Notes under the pieces: model-generated
Told to the model about the DNA's origin: nothing
Databases searched by the model: none
What the model saw: the letters and a program-made list of their open reading frames with translations, nothing else
Shown: piece by piece, positions 1-9,311 of the stretch
Position numbering within the stretch: the stretch's first letter is position 1
Layout: each line of letters starts with the position of its first letter
Made by a program: the position numbers and the translations under genes
NCBI GenBank assembly: GCA_036570425.1
Contig: DATCYF010000017.1
Coordinates: 1 to 64,000 of the forward strand
Origin: Rhizorhapis sp036570425
GTDB taxonomy: Bacteria > Pseudomonadota > Alphaproteobacteria > Sphingomonadales > Sphingomonadaceae
Reading direction: 5' to 3'
DNA length: 64,000 nt

Positions 1-17
1 CCAGCAACCATGGTTGA

Positions 18-94
<77 letters not shown>

Positions 95-111
95 ACGCCA
101 TAAAACTACAC

Positions 112-140
112 ACGCCGCCCCTCCAGGCGGCGTTGTCGTT
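112..140 (+). terminator. Probable terminator after tRNA-fMet
   Basis: A perfect 8-bp inverted repeat, ACGCCGCC (112-119) and GGCGGCGT (126-133), closes a 6-nt loop 17 bases after the tRNA CCA end. It is followed by a moderately T-rich tail (TGTCGTT). Position and shape suit an intrinsic terminator, but the T-tract is weak. Confidence 0.55.
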
Positions 141-312
141 CGAGGCTAACACACCCAAAACCCTCCGCAGACGCAGCTGAACCTCCAGCAGGCCCATCCG
201 CCTGTCCGACGGCCTATAACCATCCCGCCGATGAAGGCAGAGACCTATCCCGGCCCCGGTCACATCCTCGCCAAAAGATGCTCCTCCAAAACGGCCTCGG
301 GTCTATGATTTA

Positions 313-1102
313 GACTCAGGGCCTATCAAAACGCTCGTAAGTTAGGTCGGTTGATTCAATGTCGGCCTGAAGAGACGTTACCAGGAGTGATCTGATTTGG
401 CTTTCGGAGGCGCAGATGGGCCGGATAGAACCGTATTGCCCGCTCTCACGCGGTGTTCCGCGGGTGCATGATCGACGGATCGTCAGCGATATCATCTTCG
501 TGGTCCACAACGGTTTGCGGTGGCACAGTGCTCCGGCCGGGTACGGTCCGCACAAGACGATCTACAGCCGTTCCATCCGCTGGAGCGGGGCCGGCGTGTT
601 CAACTGAATCTTCGCGGCGCTGGCAGCCAAGGGCCGCAAACCTGACGAGTTGTTAATCGATGCGACCCATCTAAAGCTATCGCATAACCCCAAGCCTACC
701 CAAATGGCGCTGTTCCCCGATGTATCCGACGGACCAAGACGGTCTGAACTCGAAGCTGCACGCGGTTTGCGACGGCCAGGGTTGGCTGCTGAGCGAGGGG
801 GAAATGAGCGATCATAAGGGTGCGGCGCTCATGATCGATGCCTTTCCAAAGTCCAAAACGCTGCCCGGAGACAGGGGTTGCGACGCCAACTGGTTCCGTG
901 CCGCACTCCCCAACCTGAAAGTGCTGATCCCTCATGACATCCTGTTCTACCGCCGCCGTCACAAGATCGAGAATATGCTCGGAAGGCTTAAGGACTGGGG
1001 ACGTATCCACACCCGCTAAGATCGGTGCGCGCGCATCTTCATGTCTGCCATCTCCATCGCCGCCGTTGTCATCCATTGGCTCTGATCAACGAGTTCTGAG
1101 CC
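313..1102 (+). mobile_element. Decayed IS5-family insertion sequence
   Basis: About 790 bp bounded by short imperfect inverted ends (GACTCAG at 313 and CTGAGCC ending at 1102) with a possible TA target duplication on each side. It holds one broken IS5-type transposase gene. The right end abuts the end of an IS630-type transposase fragment, so the element may have jumped into, or next to, older IS debris. The exact ends are my reading of short repeats and may be off by a few bases. Confidence 0.6.
386..1085 (+). pseudogene. IS5-family DDE transposase, inactivated
   Basis: The N-terminal part (from about 386, with 'RIEPYCPLSRGVPRV') and the C-terminal part (with 'LNSKLHAVCDGQG', 'RGCDANWF' and 'IENMLGRLKDW') are recognisable IS5-type transposase segments. 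The gene is broken at least three times: an in-frame TGA at 605 where Arg is expected in 'VFNRIF', loss or shift of frame around 690-740, and an in-frame TAA near 1018 where Tyr is expected before the final 'DRCARIFMSAISIAAVV'. It cannot give an active transposase. Confidence 0.8.
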
Positions 1103-1400
1103 TAGATGGAGGCATATGCTTCAACTTTGATGTAGTTCGCACACTCATGGCCGGTTAAGAGGTCGAGTAGTTTTCCGACGCTACGCCAAAGTGGCATCGG
1201 TGGTTCGTGCGTTTGCCTCTTCCAACAGCCGTTTGAGCTTGGAAAACATTTGTTCGCGGGGTTCAGATCGGAAGAATAGGATCGTAGGAAGAAGAGCTTG
1301 ATCCTGCTCGCCTTGAGGATCTTACGCACGTGGCTGCCCTTGTGCCTGGCGAGATTGTCGACGACGATGCTCCGTGATCCCAGCGCGGCACCAACTGCGA
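1102..1400 (-). pseudogene. IS630-family transposase, C-terminal fragment
   Basis: On the minus strand the translation holds 'DNLARHKGSHVRKIL', 'YSSDLNPANKCFPS' (a degraded form of the 'YSPDLNPIE' DDE motif carrying the last catalytic acid) and 'LLDLLTGHECANY', typical of the C-terminal third of IS630 transposases. The usual N-terminal two thirds are absent. The glutamate normally following 'DLNP' is not present, so the fragment would be inactive even if expressed. It lies directly beside the IS5-type remnant. Confidence 0.7.
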
Positions 1401-1404
1401 TCAG

Positions 1405-1964
1405 TCAGTTCATGGAACAGGCACAGTGACATTGTTCGACGGAGCAATGGCCTATCACCACAGAGGAAAGGCACCCGGCGGCGCGATCAATAGCGACGGC
1501 GGCCTTGAGCGGACGAGACTGGTTTGATGACCAGGAAGCGGCCGCGAGATGGCGCAAAGCGCTGACAGGCGAGATAATGGCGATGACTTCGGCCAGTCCG
1601 GCTTTCCTGAGAGCGAAGTTCCGATGAGGGTCAGCGTGCAAGGTTGGTCGATCAGGTCGCCGGTGACCGAGCGGTGCGAGCCGGTGCTGAGCCGCGCCTT
1701 CCAGTTCTAGAATAATATCGATGGCCGATACCGTAGTCCTATCGAGGAAAGGTTCGCTTCGGCGCTGTTCCACAGCCGCCGAAGGCATGGACGAAAGCGA
1801 GCATCTAACCAACAGCCAAGCAATGATTGTTAACACGCGCTGCATTTCCCCCGGGATTGCCTGACGATACACAAGGTCGGTTTGCGCGATCCGTGATATG
1901 TTGGCTTTAGCAACCATTTCGATTATGGGCACGCCTGAGGAGTAGGCTAGCCTTGCTCCCCATA
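1405..1964. other. Unassigned stretch between IS debris and the riboswitch
   Basis: About 560 bases. A long open frame exists on the minus strand (1405-2070), but it resembles no family I know, has no ribosome site and runs through the cobalamin riboswitch, so I do not call it a gene. The stretch may be further decayed mobile DNA plus the promoter for cobO. Confidence 0.4.
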
Positions 1965-2200
1965 GATCGCGCCGGTGCCCGAAAGGGCTTAATTCGGGAA
2001 CACGGTGAGGAGGGTCCGCCATCCAAATCCGGGGCTGTCCCTGCAACTGTGAGCGGCGAGCGCGATGCACATCCGCATCCCTCCCAAAAAGGGACGGATG
2101 CAGCCACTGGGCCGGACGCTAAATCATGCGAGGCTTGGGAAGGCTGTGCATCAAGCTATGACCTGCGAGCCAGGAGACCTGCCGGCGTCTGGTCGCTCTT
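1965..2200 (+). promoter_or_regulatory. Cobalamin (adenosylcobalamin-type) riboswitch
   Basis: The conserved pieces appear in order: GGTGCCCGAAAGGGCTTAAT (about 1973-1992), GGGAACACGGTG, the core CCCTGCAACTGTGAGCGG (around 2037-2055), a GCCACTGGG segment (2102-2110) and the B12 box GCCAGGAGACCTGCC (2169-2183). Such riboswitches repress expression when cobalamin is plentiful. It lies about 180 bases before cobO, a cobalamin-metabolism gene, which fits. The region 2200-2370 probably holds the expression platform; I cannot assign the alternative hairpins with certainty. Confidence 0.92.
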
Positions 2201-2375
2201 GCCTTGGTCCAGGGGATGGTCACGGTACGGTTTCTTTCCGTTTGAGCGACGAACCTGTGCGGCTGTGGCCGCATGGGTGCGTGGTGACTGGTGCTTTGGC
2301 GTCTGCCTGTCGCCGCGTGTGCGGTAGATCAAACAGCGGGGGCGTTACGCTCGCCGCATTCGCAGGAGCATGAAA

Positions 2376-2981
2376 ATGGCTGAACGAACGGAAGAGCAAC
2401 ACACCGAGAAGATGAAAAAGAAGCAGGCCGCCCATGATCAGATCGTCGCGGCCAAGACGATCGAAAAGGGTCTGCTTATCGTGCACACGGGCAAGGGCAA
2501 AGGCAAGACGACAGCGGCACTGGGCATGGTGGTCCGCGCAATCGGCCATGGCAAGAAGATCGGTGTCGTCCAGTTCGTGAAGGGTGCGATGACTACGGGC
2601 GAGAAGCCGGTGTTCGATGCTTTCCCCGATCAAGTCGAATTCAAACCGATGGGCGAGGGTTTCACGTGGGACACGCAGGATCGCGCGCGCGATATTGCTA
2701 TGGCACGCAGAGCTTGGGAGGAGGTCAAGCGGATGATCGCTGATCCAGGCTATGACATGGTAGTTGCCGATGAACTCAACATCGTCCTGCGCTACGACTA
2801 TCTGCCGCTCGACGAAGTCGTTGCAGCTCTCAAGGCCAAGCCCGCCATGACCCATGTGATCGTGACTGGCCGGAACGCACCCGATGCACTCGTCGAGATA
2901 GCCGACCTGGTGACTGAGATGGCTTTGGTGAAACATCCTTTCCGGGGCGGCGTGAAGGCCCAGGCCGGGATCGAATTTTGA
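2376..2981 (+). CDS. cobO: Cob(I)yrinic acid a,c-diamide adenosyltransferase (CobO/CobA type)
   Basis: A 201-residue protein that transfers the 5'-deoxyadenosyl group of ATP to Co(I) corrinoids in the cytoplasm, in synthesis or salvage of adenosylcobalamin. The P-loop 'GKGKGKTT' lies about 33 residues in, followed by 'GVVQFVKGA', a 'VADELN' acidic segment and 'VIVTGR', in the order typical of the family; the length is also typical. I chose ATG 2376 because AGGAG (2364-2368) is 7 bases before it, while ATG 2370 would leave only 1 base. It is the first gene behind the cobalamin riboswitch, so it should be off when B12 is abundant. bluB follows with a one-base overlap. Confidence 0.92.
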   Translation: MAERTEEQHTEKMKKKQAAHDQIVAAKTIEKGLLIVHTGKGKGKTTAALGMVVRAIGHGKKIGVVQFVKGAMTTGEKPVFDAFPDQVEFKPMGEGFTWDTQDRARDIAMARRAWEEVKRMIADPGYDMVVADELNIVLRYDYLPLDEVVAALKAKPAMTHVIVTGRNAPDALVEIADLVTEMALVKHPFRGGVKAQAGIEF

Positions 2982-3631
2982 TGGAAGAACCCGGGCCATA
3001 TCCCTGTGCGGCATCGGCGGCCGACATGCTGGAGGCTTTGTTGGTATGGCGCCGGGACGTACGCCACTTTCTGGCGCGTCCGATCCCCGAAAACGAGATG
3101 GAACGATTGTTCGCATTGGCCCAGCTCGCCCCTTCGGTCGGGAATGCTCAGCCCTGGCGCTATTTGCGCGTTCGCTCGGCGTTCGTTCGCGGCGCGCTGG
3201 CCGATCATGTCGATGAAGCTGCCCGGCAGGCGGGGCAGACCTATGGCACTGGAGATCGCGCCGCGCTGTATGCATCACTCAAGTTGCATGGGTTGCGCGA
3301 AGCACCCGAAATCCTGGCGGTTTTCTCCGACGAAGCACCGGCTGCCGGGCATGGTCTGGGCGTCGCGACAATGCCGGAGGCACTGCGCTATTCGACTGTG
3401 CTGGCGATCCACACCCTCTGGCTGGCCGCCCAGAGCCGCGGCATTGGCCTTGGCTGGGTTTCGATCCTCGATCCAAAAAGCATTGCCATGATGCTTGATG
3501 CACCCAAGCACTGGCATTTCATGGCACTGTTATGCGTGGGTTATCCCGAGACACCGTCAGATGTGCCTGAACTCGAACGCAGCGATTGGCAGGCGCGGCA
3601 GGACTGGCGCGTTCATGTCAGCGAACGCTGA
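2981..3631 (+). CDS. bluB: 5,6-dimethylbenzimidazole synthase (BluB)
   Basis: A 216-residue nitroreductase-fold enzyme. BluB breaks down reduced FMN with oxygen to make 5,6-dimethylbenzimidazole, the lower ligand of cobalamin. Family marks are 'RRDVRHFL' near the N-terminus (flavin phosphate contacts), 'APSVGNAQPWR' in the first third and 'GIGLGWVSILDP' in the last third. Its ATG overlaps the cobO stop (TGATG), so the two are probably translationally coupled under the same riboswitch. No other corrin-ring genes are nearby. Generic nitroreductase is the alternative, but the motifs and partner gene make BluB much more likely. Confidence 0.9.
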   Translation: MEEPGPYPCAASAADMLEALLVWRRDVRHFLARPIPENEMERLFALAQLAPSVGNAQPWRYLRVRSAFVRGALADHVDEAARQAGQTYGTGDRAALYASLKLHGLREAPEILAVFSDEAPAAGHGLGVATMPEALRYSTVLAIHTLWLAAQSRGIGLGWVSILDPKSIAMMLDAPKHWHFMALLCVGYPETPSDVPELERSDWQARQDWRVHVSER

Positions 3632-3721
3632 TCGCCATCGTGCCTATAAAGGTGAATGTTCGCTCCCAAGCAATTCCGTTGGTTTCGTAGACCCCAGCCG
3701 ACTTTACGCTATATAGCACTG

Positions 3722-5269
3722 ATGGCACATACACCCGCAAAATTGATAATCCGCCTGGCTGAAATTTCCGATGCCAAGGCGATAGCTACTCTCTCCGCCA
3801 AGGTTTACGGCAAGGCTCACGCCTTTTCCGAGCCGCAAGTTCGCGGTCAGATCAACAACTTTCCCGAGGGACAATTTGTCGCTGAATACGAAGGGGTAAT
3901 TGTAGGGCATTGCGCAACGCTCATCGTGTCCGAACAGGTCGCTTTTACGCCGCACAACTGGACAGAGATAACGGGTGGCGGCTTTGCCTCCCGGCACGAT
4001 AGCGATGGCGATATTCTGTACGGCATGGAAGTGTGTGTGAACCCGGAATTCCGGCGTCTGCGCATCGGTCAACGCTTCTATCGGAAGCGCCAGAAACTAT
4101 GTCAGGACTTCGAATTGAAAGGCATAGCTTTCGCCGGGCGAATGCCTGGCTATTCACGCCGCCGGAAGGAATTCCCCGATCCACACGCCTATCTTGAAGC
4201 AGTGATGGAAAAGCGCGTGCGCGACTCTGTTCTCAATTTTCAGATGAGCCAGGGATATGAGCCGAAGGAAATTCTTCCGGACTATCTGCCCAGCGACAAG
4301 GAAAGCGGCGGCAATGCGGTATTAATGTTCTGGGCCAATCCTTTGGCGCCACAACATGCCACAGTACGCGAAAACGGCATCAGAACACGCTTGCCCGCTT
4401 CGGTACGCGTAGCGACCGTGCAGTTCCAAATGCGCCGTATCTCCCAGATCTCGGAATTTGAAGAGCAGGTCGAATATTTCGTTGACGTGGCATCCGATTA
4501 CCACGCCGATTTCGTGGTCTTTCCTGAGCTCTTCACTCTTGAACTGCTGTCCATCGAGGGGGAAAAGCTGGCACCGGCACCGGCCATCGAAAAAATATCA
4601 GAATATACCGACCGCTTCTGCGCCTTTATGGGCAAGCTCGCGGTAAGCTACAACATAAACATCATTGGCGGTTCGCATCCGACGAAGGTCGAGAATGGCG
4701 ATATTCGCAACATCAGCTATGTGTTCCTGCGCGATGGCGCCATGTACACGCAGGACAAGCTGCATCCGACTCCCGCGGAGCGGCGCTGGTGGAACATCAA
4801 GGGCGGATATGGCGCCAATGCGATTCCCACCGACTGCGGCCCGATCGGAGTCATGATTTGCTATGATTCCGAGTTCCCGGAGCTGGCCCGCCACCTCGTC
4901 AATCAGGGAGCAATGCTTCTGTTCGTTCCCTTCTGCACGGACGAGCGGCGTGGCTATCTTCGGGTGCGCTATTGCTGTCAGGCCCGCGCCGTCGAAAATC
5001 AATGCTACGTCATTACCTCGGGCGTGGTCGGCAATTTGCCCAATGTCGAGAATATGGACATCCACTATGCGGAAAGCGCGATCTTGACCCCGTCTGACTT
5101 CCCCTTCGCGCGCGATGGCGTGGCGGCAGACACCGCCCCGAATACGGAAACAATCGCGATTGCCGACCTTTCCCTCGCTGACCTGCTCACCAGCAGGCAA
5201 TCAGGCGCAGTGCAGAATCTGAAGGATCGACGCTTCGACCTTTATCGTGTTGAGTGGAAGGAGAAATAG
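3722..5269 (+). CDS. GNAT acetyltransferase-nitrilase fusion protein
   Basis: A 515-residue two-domain protein. The first ~190 residues look like a GNAT N-acetyltransferase ('IRLAEISDAKAIATLS', then 'VCVNPEFRRLRIGQRFY', the acetyl-CoA loop). From about residue 225 it is a carbon-nitrogen hydrolase with the complete nitrilase triad: Glu269 in 'FPELF', Lys346 in 'DKLHPT' and Cys380 in 'MICYDSEFPE'. The substrate is unknown. I prefer ATG 3722, since a TATA-like -10 (CTATATA) lies just upstream and residues before it do not resemble the domain; ATG 3656 in the same frame, with AAGGTG before it, is the alternative. It is monocistronic between bluB and the pao operon. Confidence 0.85.
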   Translation: MAHTPAKLIIRLAEISDAKAIATLSAKVYGKAHAFSEPQVRGQINNFPEGQFVAEYEGVIVGHCATLIVSEQVAFTPHNWTEITGGGFASRHDSDGDILYGMEVCVNPEFRRLRIGQRFYRKRQKLCQDFELKGIAFAGRMPGYSRRRKEFPDPHAYLEAVMEKRVRDSVLNFQMSQGYEPKEILPDYLPSDKESGGNAVLMFWANPLAPQHATVRENGIRTRLPASVRVATVQFQMRRISQISEFEEQVEYFVDVASDYHADFVVFPELFTLELLSIEGEKLAPAPAIEKISEYTDRFCAFMGKLAVSYNINIIGGSHPTKVENGDIRNISYVFLRDGAMYTQDKLHPTPAERRWWNIKGGYGANAIPTDCGPIGVMICYDSEFPELARHLVNQGAMLLFVPFCTDERRGYLRVRYCCQARAVENQCYVITSGVVGNLPNVENMDIHYAESAILTPSDFPFARDGVAADTAPNTETIAIADLSLADLLTSRQSGAVQNLKDRRFDLYRVEWKEK

Positions 5270-5511
5270 GCGGTAATGAGCTTGAACGCCTCCATGCGAA
5301 ATGCATCAAAGCTGCTGAGGATGACCAGCGCATTTTGCAAAAAGTGACGGAAGGGCGTAAGAAGCGCGCTCACGCCAAGATTAAATGGATTAGTGCGATC
5401 TTCCGGAGCAGTCTGCACGAGACCGGCCATTTGGGTTTGCCAGTCACTCATCGATGGAACTTTGGTTCCGTGTAGCAATTGAAAGCCGGTGCGTGTGCCG
5501 GGAAGGGTAAA
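5270..5511. other. Intergenic region before paoA
   Basis: Open frames exist on both strands here but lack ribosome sites and family resemblance. I take it as the promoter region for paoABC. No clear operator or terminator is visible. Confidence 0.4.
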
Positions 5512-6156
5512 ATGGCCAGCGGAAATGAATTCGGGCTTTCCCGCCGTGACGCGTTGATTTCGGCCAGCGCATCGGCAGCACTGGCAGCGGCACCAAGCAG
5601 TGCCGCACCCCGTCCAACTCCAACTTCTGTCGGGTCACCACCATCCATGCATAAAATCAGTCTGAAGGTGAACGGCGATACTCACCTGCTCGATCTCGAT
5701 ACGCGTACCACTTTGCTTGATGCCTTGCGCGAACATCTGAAGCTTACCGGGACCAAGAAGGGTTGCGATCATGGCCAATGCGGTGCCTGTACCGTGATTG
5801 TCGATGGCAGGCGGATCAATTCCTGCCTCACTCTGGCCGTCATGCACGGGGACGACAGCATCACCACGATCGAAGGTCTGGGGTCGCCGGAGAATCTTCA
5901 TCCCATGCAGGCGGCCTTTGTCAGGCATGATGCATTTCAATGCGGCTATTGCACGCCCGGTCAGATATGCTCGGCCGTGGCGGTGCTTGACGAGATCAAG
6001 GCGAGCATGCCCAGCCATGTGAGCAGCGATCTCGATGCCGCATCCTATCTGGACGCCTCCGAAATCCGAGAACGGATGAGCGGCAACATCTGCCGCTGCG
6101 GCGCCTATTCGAACATCGTGGAAGCGATAGAGGAAGTCGCGGGAGAGAAGGCGTGA
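5512..6156 (+). CDS. paoA: Aldehyde oxidoreductase 2Fe-2S subunit, Tat-exported
   Basis: A 214-residue small subunit of a xanthine oxidase-family molybdenum enzyme. A twin-arginine signal 'LSRRDALISASASAAL' (residues 9-24) leads to an Ala/Pro-rich linker and then two [2Fe-2S] domains: a plant-type cluster with 'GCDHGQCGACTV' and a further Cys in 'NSCLTL', and an alpha-helical cluster with 'CGYCTPGQ' and 'CRCGAY'. ATG 5512 is chosen because GGAAGG lies just upstream and the Tat motif falls at the usual distance; an earlier in-frame start at 5479 lacks a ribosome site. It probably carries its folded partners to the periplasm, as in E. coli PaoABC. Its 3' end overlaps paoB by 4 bases. Confidence 0.9.
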   Translation: MASGNEFGLSRRDALISASASAALAAAPSSAAPRPTPTSVGSPPSMHKISLKVNGDTHLLDLDTRTTLLDALREHLKLTGTKKGCDHGQCGACTVIVDGRRINSCLTLAVMHGDDSITTIEGLGSPENLHPMQAAFVRHDAFQCGYCTPGQICSAVAVLDEIKASMPSHVSSDLDAASYLDASEIRERMSGNICRCGAYSNIVEAIEEVAGEKA

Positions 6157-7103
6157 AGCCATTCAACTATGAGCGTGCTCATGCCCCGGCCGATGCAGCA
6201 CGGATCGTGGCATCGACGCCTGGCGCGCGCTTCATCGCCGGGGGGACCAACCTGCTGGACCTCATGAAGCTGCAGATCGAAACGCCAGCGCACCTGGTCG
6301 ATATCAACGGGCTGGATTTTGACAAAATCGAAGACACGCCCGATGGCGGCCTCCGGATCGGGGCACTGGTCCGCAATAGCGATTTGGCAGCGCACAAGCG
6401 CGTCCGGCGTGACTATCCCCTGCTTGCGCGCGCGCTCCTCGCCGGAGCATCCGGCCAGCTTCGTAACAGGGCGACCACGGCGGGCAATCTTCTCCAGCGG
6501 ACACGCTGCCCGTATTTCTATGACACGAACCAGCCTTGCAACAAGCGCAAGCCCGGAAGCGGCTGCGCAGCGATTGGCGGTTTCAACCGGAATCTGGCGA
6601 TAGTGGGTGGAAGCGATGCCTGTATCGCCACGCACCCCAGCGACATGGCGGTGGCAATGCGCGCGTTGGATGCGACTGTCGAAACGGTCGGTTCAGATGG
6701 CCAGACGCGGCAATACCCTATCGCCGAATTCCATACGCTTCCCGGATCGACGCCCCATGTCGAAAATGTGCTGAAGCCGGGCGAACTCATCGCGGCGGTG
6801 ACGCTGCCCCCGGCTGTCGGGGGTTATCAGGCCTATCATAAGGTGCGCGACCGGGCATCTTATGCCTTCGCATTGATATCCGTCGCGGTCGTTATACAGC
6901 CCAATGCAAGCGGCCGGGTCGCCTTGGGTGGTGTCGCGCCGCGTCCGTGGCGCGTAGAAGCCGCCGAGCAGGACCTGTCGCGGGGAGCTAGGCCTATCGC
7001 CTCGGCGCTGCTGGCAGATGCAAATCCTACCGAACAAAACGCATTCAAGCTGGCCTTGGTCGAGCGCACGCTCAGCGCGCTGATGGCGCAGGCGAAAGGC
7101 TGA
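6153..7103 (+). CDS. paoB: Aldehyde oxidoreductase FAD subunit
   Basis: A 316-residue FAD-binding subunit (CO dehydrogenase flavoprotein fold), which takes electrons from the iron-sulphur subunit to the final acceptor. The FAD loop 'ARFIAGGTNLLDLMK' is near residue 25 and 'RNRATTAGNLLQRTRC' near 110. Between about residues 115 and 155 there are four Cys ('TRCPYFYD', 'QPCNKR', 'GSGCAA', 'DACIATHPSD'), the pattern that binds an extra [4Fe-4S] cluster in PaoB-type subunits but not in ordinary xanthine dehydrogenases. It overlaps paoA by 4 bases and precedes paoC by 3 bases. Confidence 0.9.
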   Translation: MKPFNYERAHAPADAARIVASTPGARFIAGGTNLLDLMKLQIETPAHLVDINGLDFDKIEDTPDGGLRIGALVRNSDLAAHKRVRRDYPLLARALLAGASGQLRNRATTAGNLLQRTRCPYFYDTNQPCNKRKPGSGCAAIGGFNRNLAIVGGSDACIATHPSDMAVAMRALDATVETVGSDGQTRQYPIAEFHTLPGSTPHVENVLKPGELIAAVTLPPAVGGYQAYHKVRDRASYAFALISVAVVIQPNASGRVALGGVAPRPWRVEAAEQDLSRGARPIASALLADANPTEQNAFKLALVERTLSALMAQAKG

Positions 7104-7106
7104 TCC

Positions 7107-9311
7107 ATGATATTCGACACACCCGCCACGACCAACCCGATTGATCAGTTGAAGGTCATTGGCCAACCGGCCGATCGCGTCGATGGCCCGCGGAAGGTTT
7201 CGGGCAAGGCGCCCTATGCCTATGAGCGGCACGACATGGTGCCTGATCCCGCCTATGGCGTCATTCTGGGCTCCGCCATTGCGAAAGGTCGCATAATATC
7301 AATCGATTCCCGTGATGCCGAGAGCGCCCCCGGCGTCCTCGCCATCGTTACCGCTGACAATGCGGGCAAGCTTGGCAAGGCAAGCAACCATACTGCGCAT
7401 ATGCTGGCGGGGCCGACGGTAGAACATTATGATCAGGCTGTCGCGCTGGTGGTCGCTGAGAGCTTTGAACAGGCACGCGCCGCAGCGGCGCTGATCCGTG
7501 TGGATTATGAACGAACGGAAGGCGCCTTCGACCTCGCTGCCGTCAAGGACAAGGCTATCAAGCCTGAAGAAGGTCTTGGTGGCCCTGCTGACACTGCAGT
7601 GGGCGATTTTGCGGGTGCTTTCGCCAGTGCGACGATCAAACTGGACCAGCTATATTCGACCCCCGATCAAAGCCATTCAATGATGGAGCCGCATGCAACG
7701 ACTGCAGCATGGAACAACGACAAGCTGACGATCTGGACATCTAATCAGATGATTGCATGGGCTGTCGGCGACCTTGCACAGACGTTGCGTATGCCCAAGG
7801 AAAGCATTCACGTCATGTCGCCCTTCATCGGCGGGGGGTTTGGAGGAAAGCTGTGGATACGCAGCGACGCAGTCATGGCGGCATTAGGTGCCAGGGCAGC
7901 GGGCCGCCCGGTCAAGGTCACGCTGATGAGACCGCAGGTCCCCAATAATACGACGCACCGGCCCGCGACCATTCAGCGCATCCGGATCGGCGTCGATCAC
8001 GACGGCAGGATTGTGGCGATCGGCCATGAAAGCTGGTCCGGGGACTTGCCCGGTGGCGGACCCGAAACCGCCGTCAGCCAGACGCGCCTTCTCTATGCCG
8101 GCGCCAACCGGATGACCGCCATGCGGCTTGCGACGCTTGACCTGCCGGAAGGCAACGCGATGCGCGCGCCCGGTGAAGCGCCGGGAATGATGGCGCTGGA
8201 AATTGCCATTGATGAAATCGCTGAAAAAGCCGGGCTCGACCCGGTCGCGTTTCGCATCATTAATGACACGCAAGTCGATCCCGAAAATCCGGGACGGCCC
8301 TTTTCGCAACGCAATCTGATCGGCTGCCTCAAGACCGGAGCGGAGCGCTTCGGATGGAGCGCCCGCAGCGCGCAGCCTGGCAAGGTGCGCGAAGGCCGCT
8401 GGCTGGTGGGGATGGGCGTCGCTGCGGCGTTTCGGAACAATTTGCTCACGAAATCTGCCGCGCGTGTGGGATTGGATCGGCGGGGCACGGTAATGGTCGA
8501 GACTGATATGACCGATATCGGCACCGGCAGCTATACGATCATAGCGCAGACGGCTGCCGAAACGCTGGGTGTGCCCATTGAGCGGGTGGATGTGCGGCTG
8601 GGAGACTCCCGCTTCCCCATATCGGCGGGATCGGGCGGGCAATGGGGTGCCAATAACTCGACTTCCGGTGTCTATGCAGCCTGCATGAAATTGCGCGAAG
8701 CCATCGCGCAAAAGCTGGGAGTTGATCCCGGGCAGGCCGAATTTGCCGACGGATATGTGCGCGCAGGCAATCTCAGTTTCACATTGGCCGATGTGGCGGA
8801 AGAGGCTGATCTGTGGGCCGAGGACGCCATTCAATATGGCGATCTGGACAAACGCTACCAGCAATCGACCTTCGGCGCGCATTTCGTCGAGGTGGCCGTA
8901 GACGCCGCAACGGGAGAAATCCGCGTGCGGAGAATGCTCGCTGTATGTGCCGCCGGCCGTATTCTCAATCCCAAAACCGCGCGAAGCCAGGTCATCGGCG
9001 CTATGACCATGGGCGTGGGCGCCGCGCTTATGGAAGAAGCGGTCGTCGACAAGCGCTTTGGGTATTTCGTCAACCATGACCTTGCGAGCTATGAGGTGCC
9101 GGTCCATGCGGATATCCCGCACCAGGATGTGATCTTTCTGGAAGAAACCGATCCGATTTCTTCCCCAATGAAAGCTAAGGGAGTGGGCGAGCTTGGCATT
9201 TGCGGGGTGGCTGCGGCCGTTGCGAATGCGGTATACAACGCAACTGGCATTCGCGTGAGGGACTATCCCATTACGCTAGACAAGTTCATCGATCGGTTGC
9301 CGATGGCGTGA
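7107..9311 (+). CDS. paoC: Aldehyde oxidoreductase molybdopterin subunit
   Basis: A 734-residue catalytic subunit holding molybdopterin cytosine dinucleotide. It should oxidise aldehydes, often aromatic ones, to acids in the periplasm. Marks include 'FIGGGFGGKLW' (molybdopterin contact) around residue 240, 'MRAPGEAPGM' around residue 353 (Arg/Pro loop next to Mo), 'GSGGQWGANNS' near residue 512, and the catalytic base Glu695 in 'KGVGELGICG'. Length matches PaoC. It is the third gene of a tight operon. The last 26 bases overlap the oppositely transcribed MocA-like gene, so the two transcripts converge. Confidence 0.92.
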   Translation: MIFDTPATTNPIDQLKVIGQPADRVDGPRKVSGKAPYAYERHDMVPDPAYGVILGSAIAKGRIISIDSRDAESAPGVLAIVTADNAGKLGKASNHTAHMLAGPTVEHYDQAVALVVAESFEQARAAAALIRVDYERTEGAFDLAAVKDKAIKPEEGLGGPADTAVGDFAGAFASATIKLDQLYSTPDQSHSMMEPHATTAAWNNDKLTIWTSNQMIAWAVGDLAQTLRMPKESIHVMSPFIGGGFGGKLWIRSDAVMAALGARAAGRPVKVTLMRPQVPNNTTHRPATIQRIRIGVDHDGRIVAIGHESWSGDLPGGGPETAVSQTRLLYAGANRMTAMRLATLDLPEGNAMRAPGEAPGMMALEIAIDEIAEKAGLDPVAFRIINDTQVDPENPGRPFSQRNLIGCLKTGAERFGWSARSAQPGKVREGRWLVGMGVAAAFRNNLLTKSAARVGLDRRGTVMVETDMTDIGTGSYTIIAQTAAETLGVPIERVDVRLGDSRFPISAGSGGQWGANNSTSGVYAACMKLREAIAQKLGVDPGQAEFADGYVRAGNLSFTLADVAEEADLWAEDAIQYGDLDKRYQQSTFGAHFVEVAVDAATGEIRVRRMLAVCAAGRILNPKTARSQVIGAMTMGVGAALMEEAVVDKRFGYFVNHDLASYEVPVHADIPHQDVIFLEETDPISSPMKAKGVGELGICGVAAAVANAVYNATGIRVRDYPITLDKFIDRLPMA

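Noticed and set aside
1405..2070. 221-codon minus-strand open frame
   Set aside because: No family resemblance, no ribosome site, and it runs through the cobalamin riboswitch.
5242..5478. Open frames on both strands before paoA
   Set aside because: No ribosome sites or known motifs; overlap each other and the end of the nitrilase fusion.
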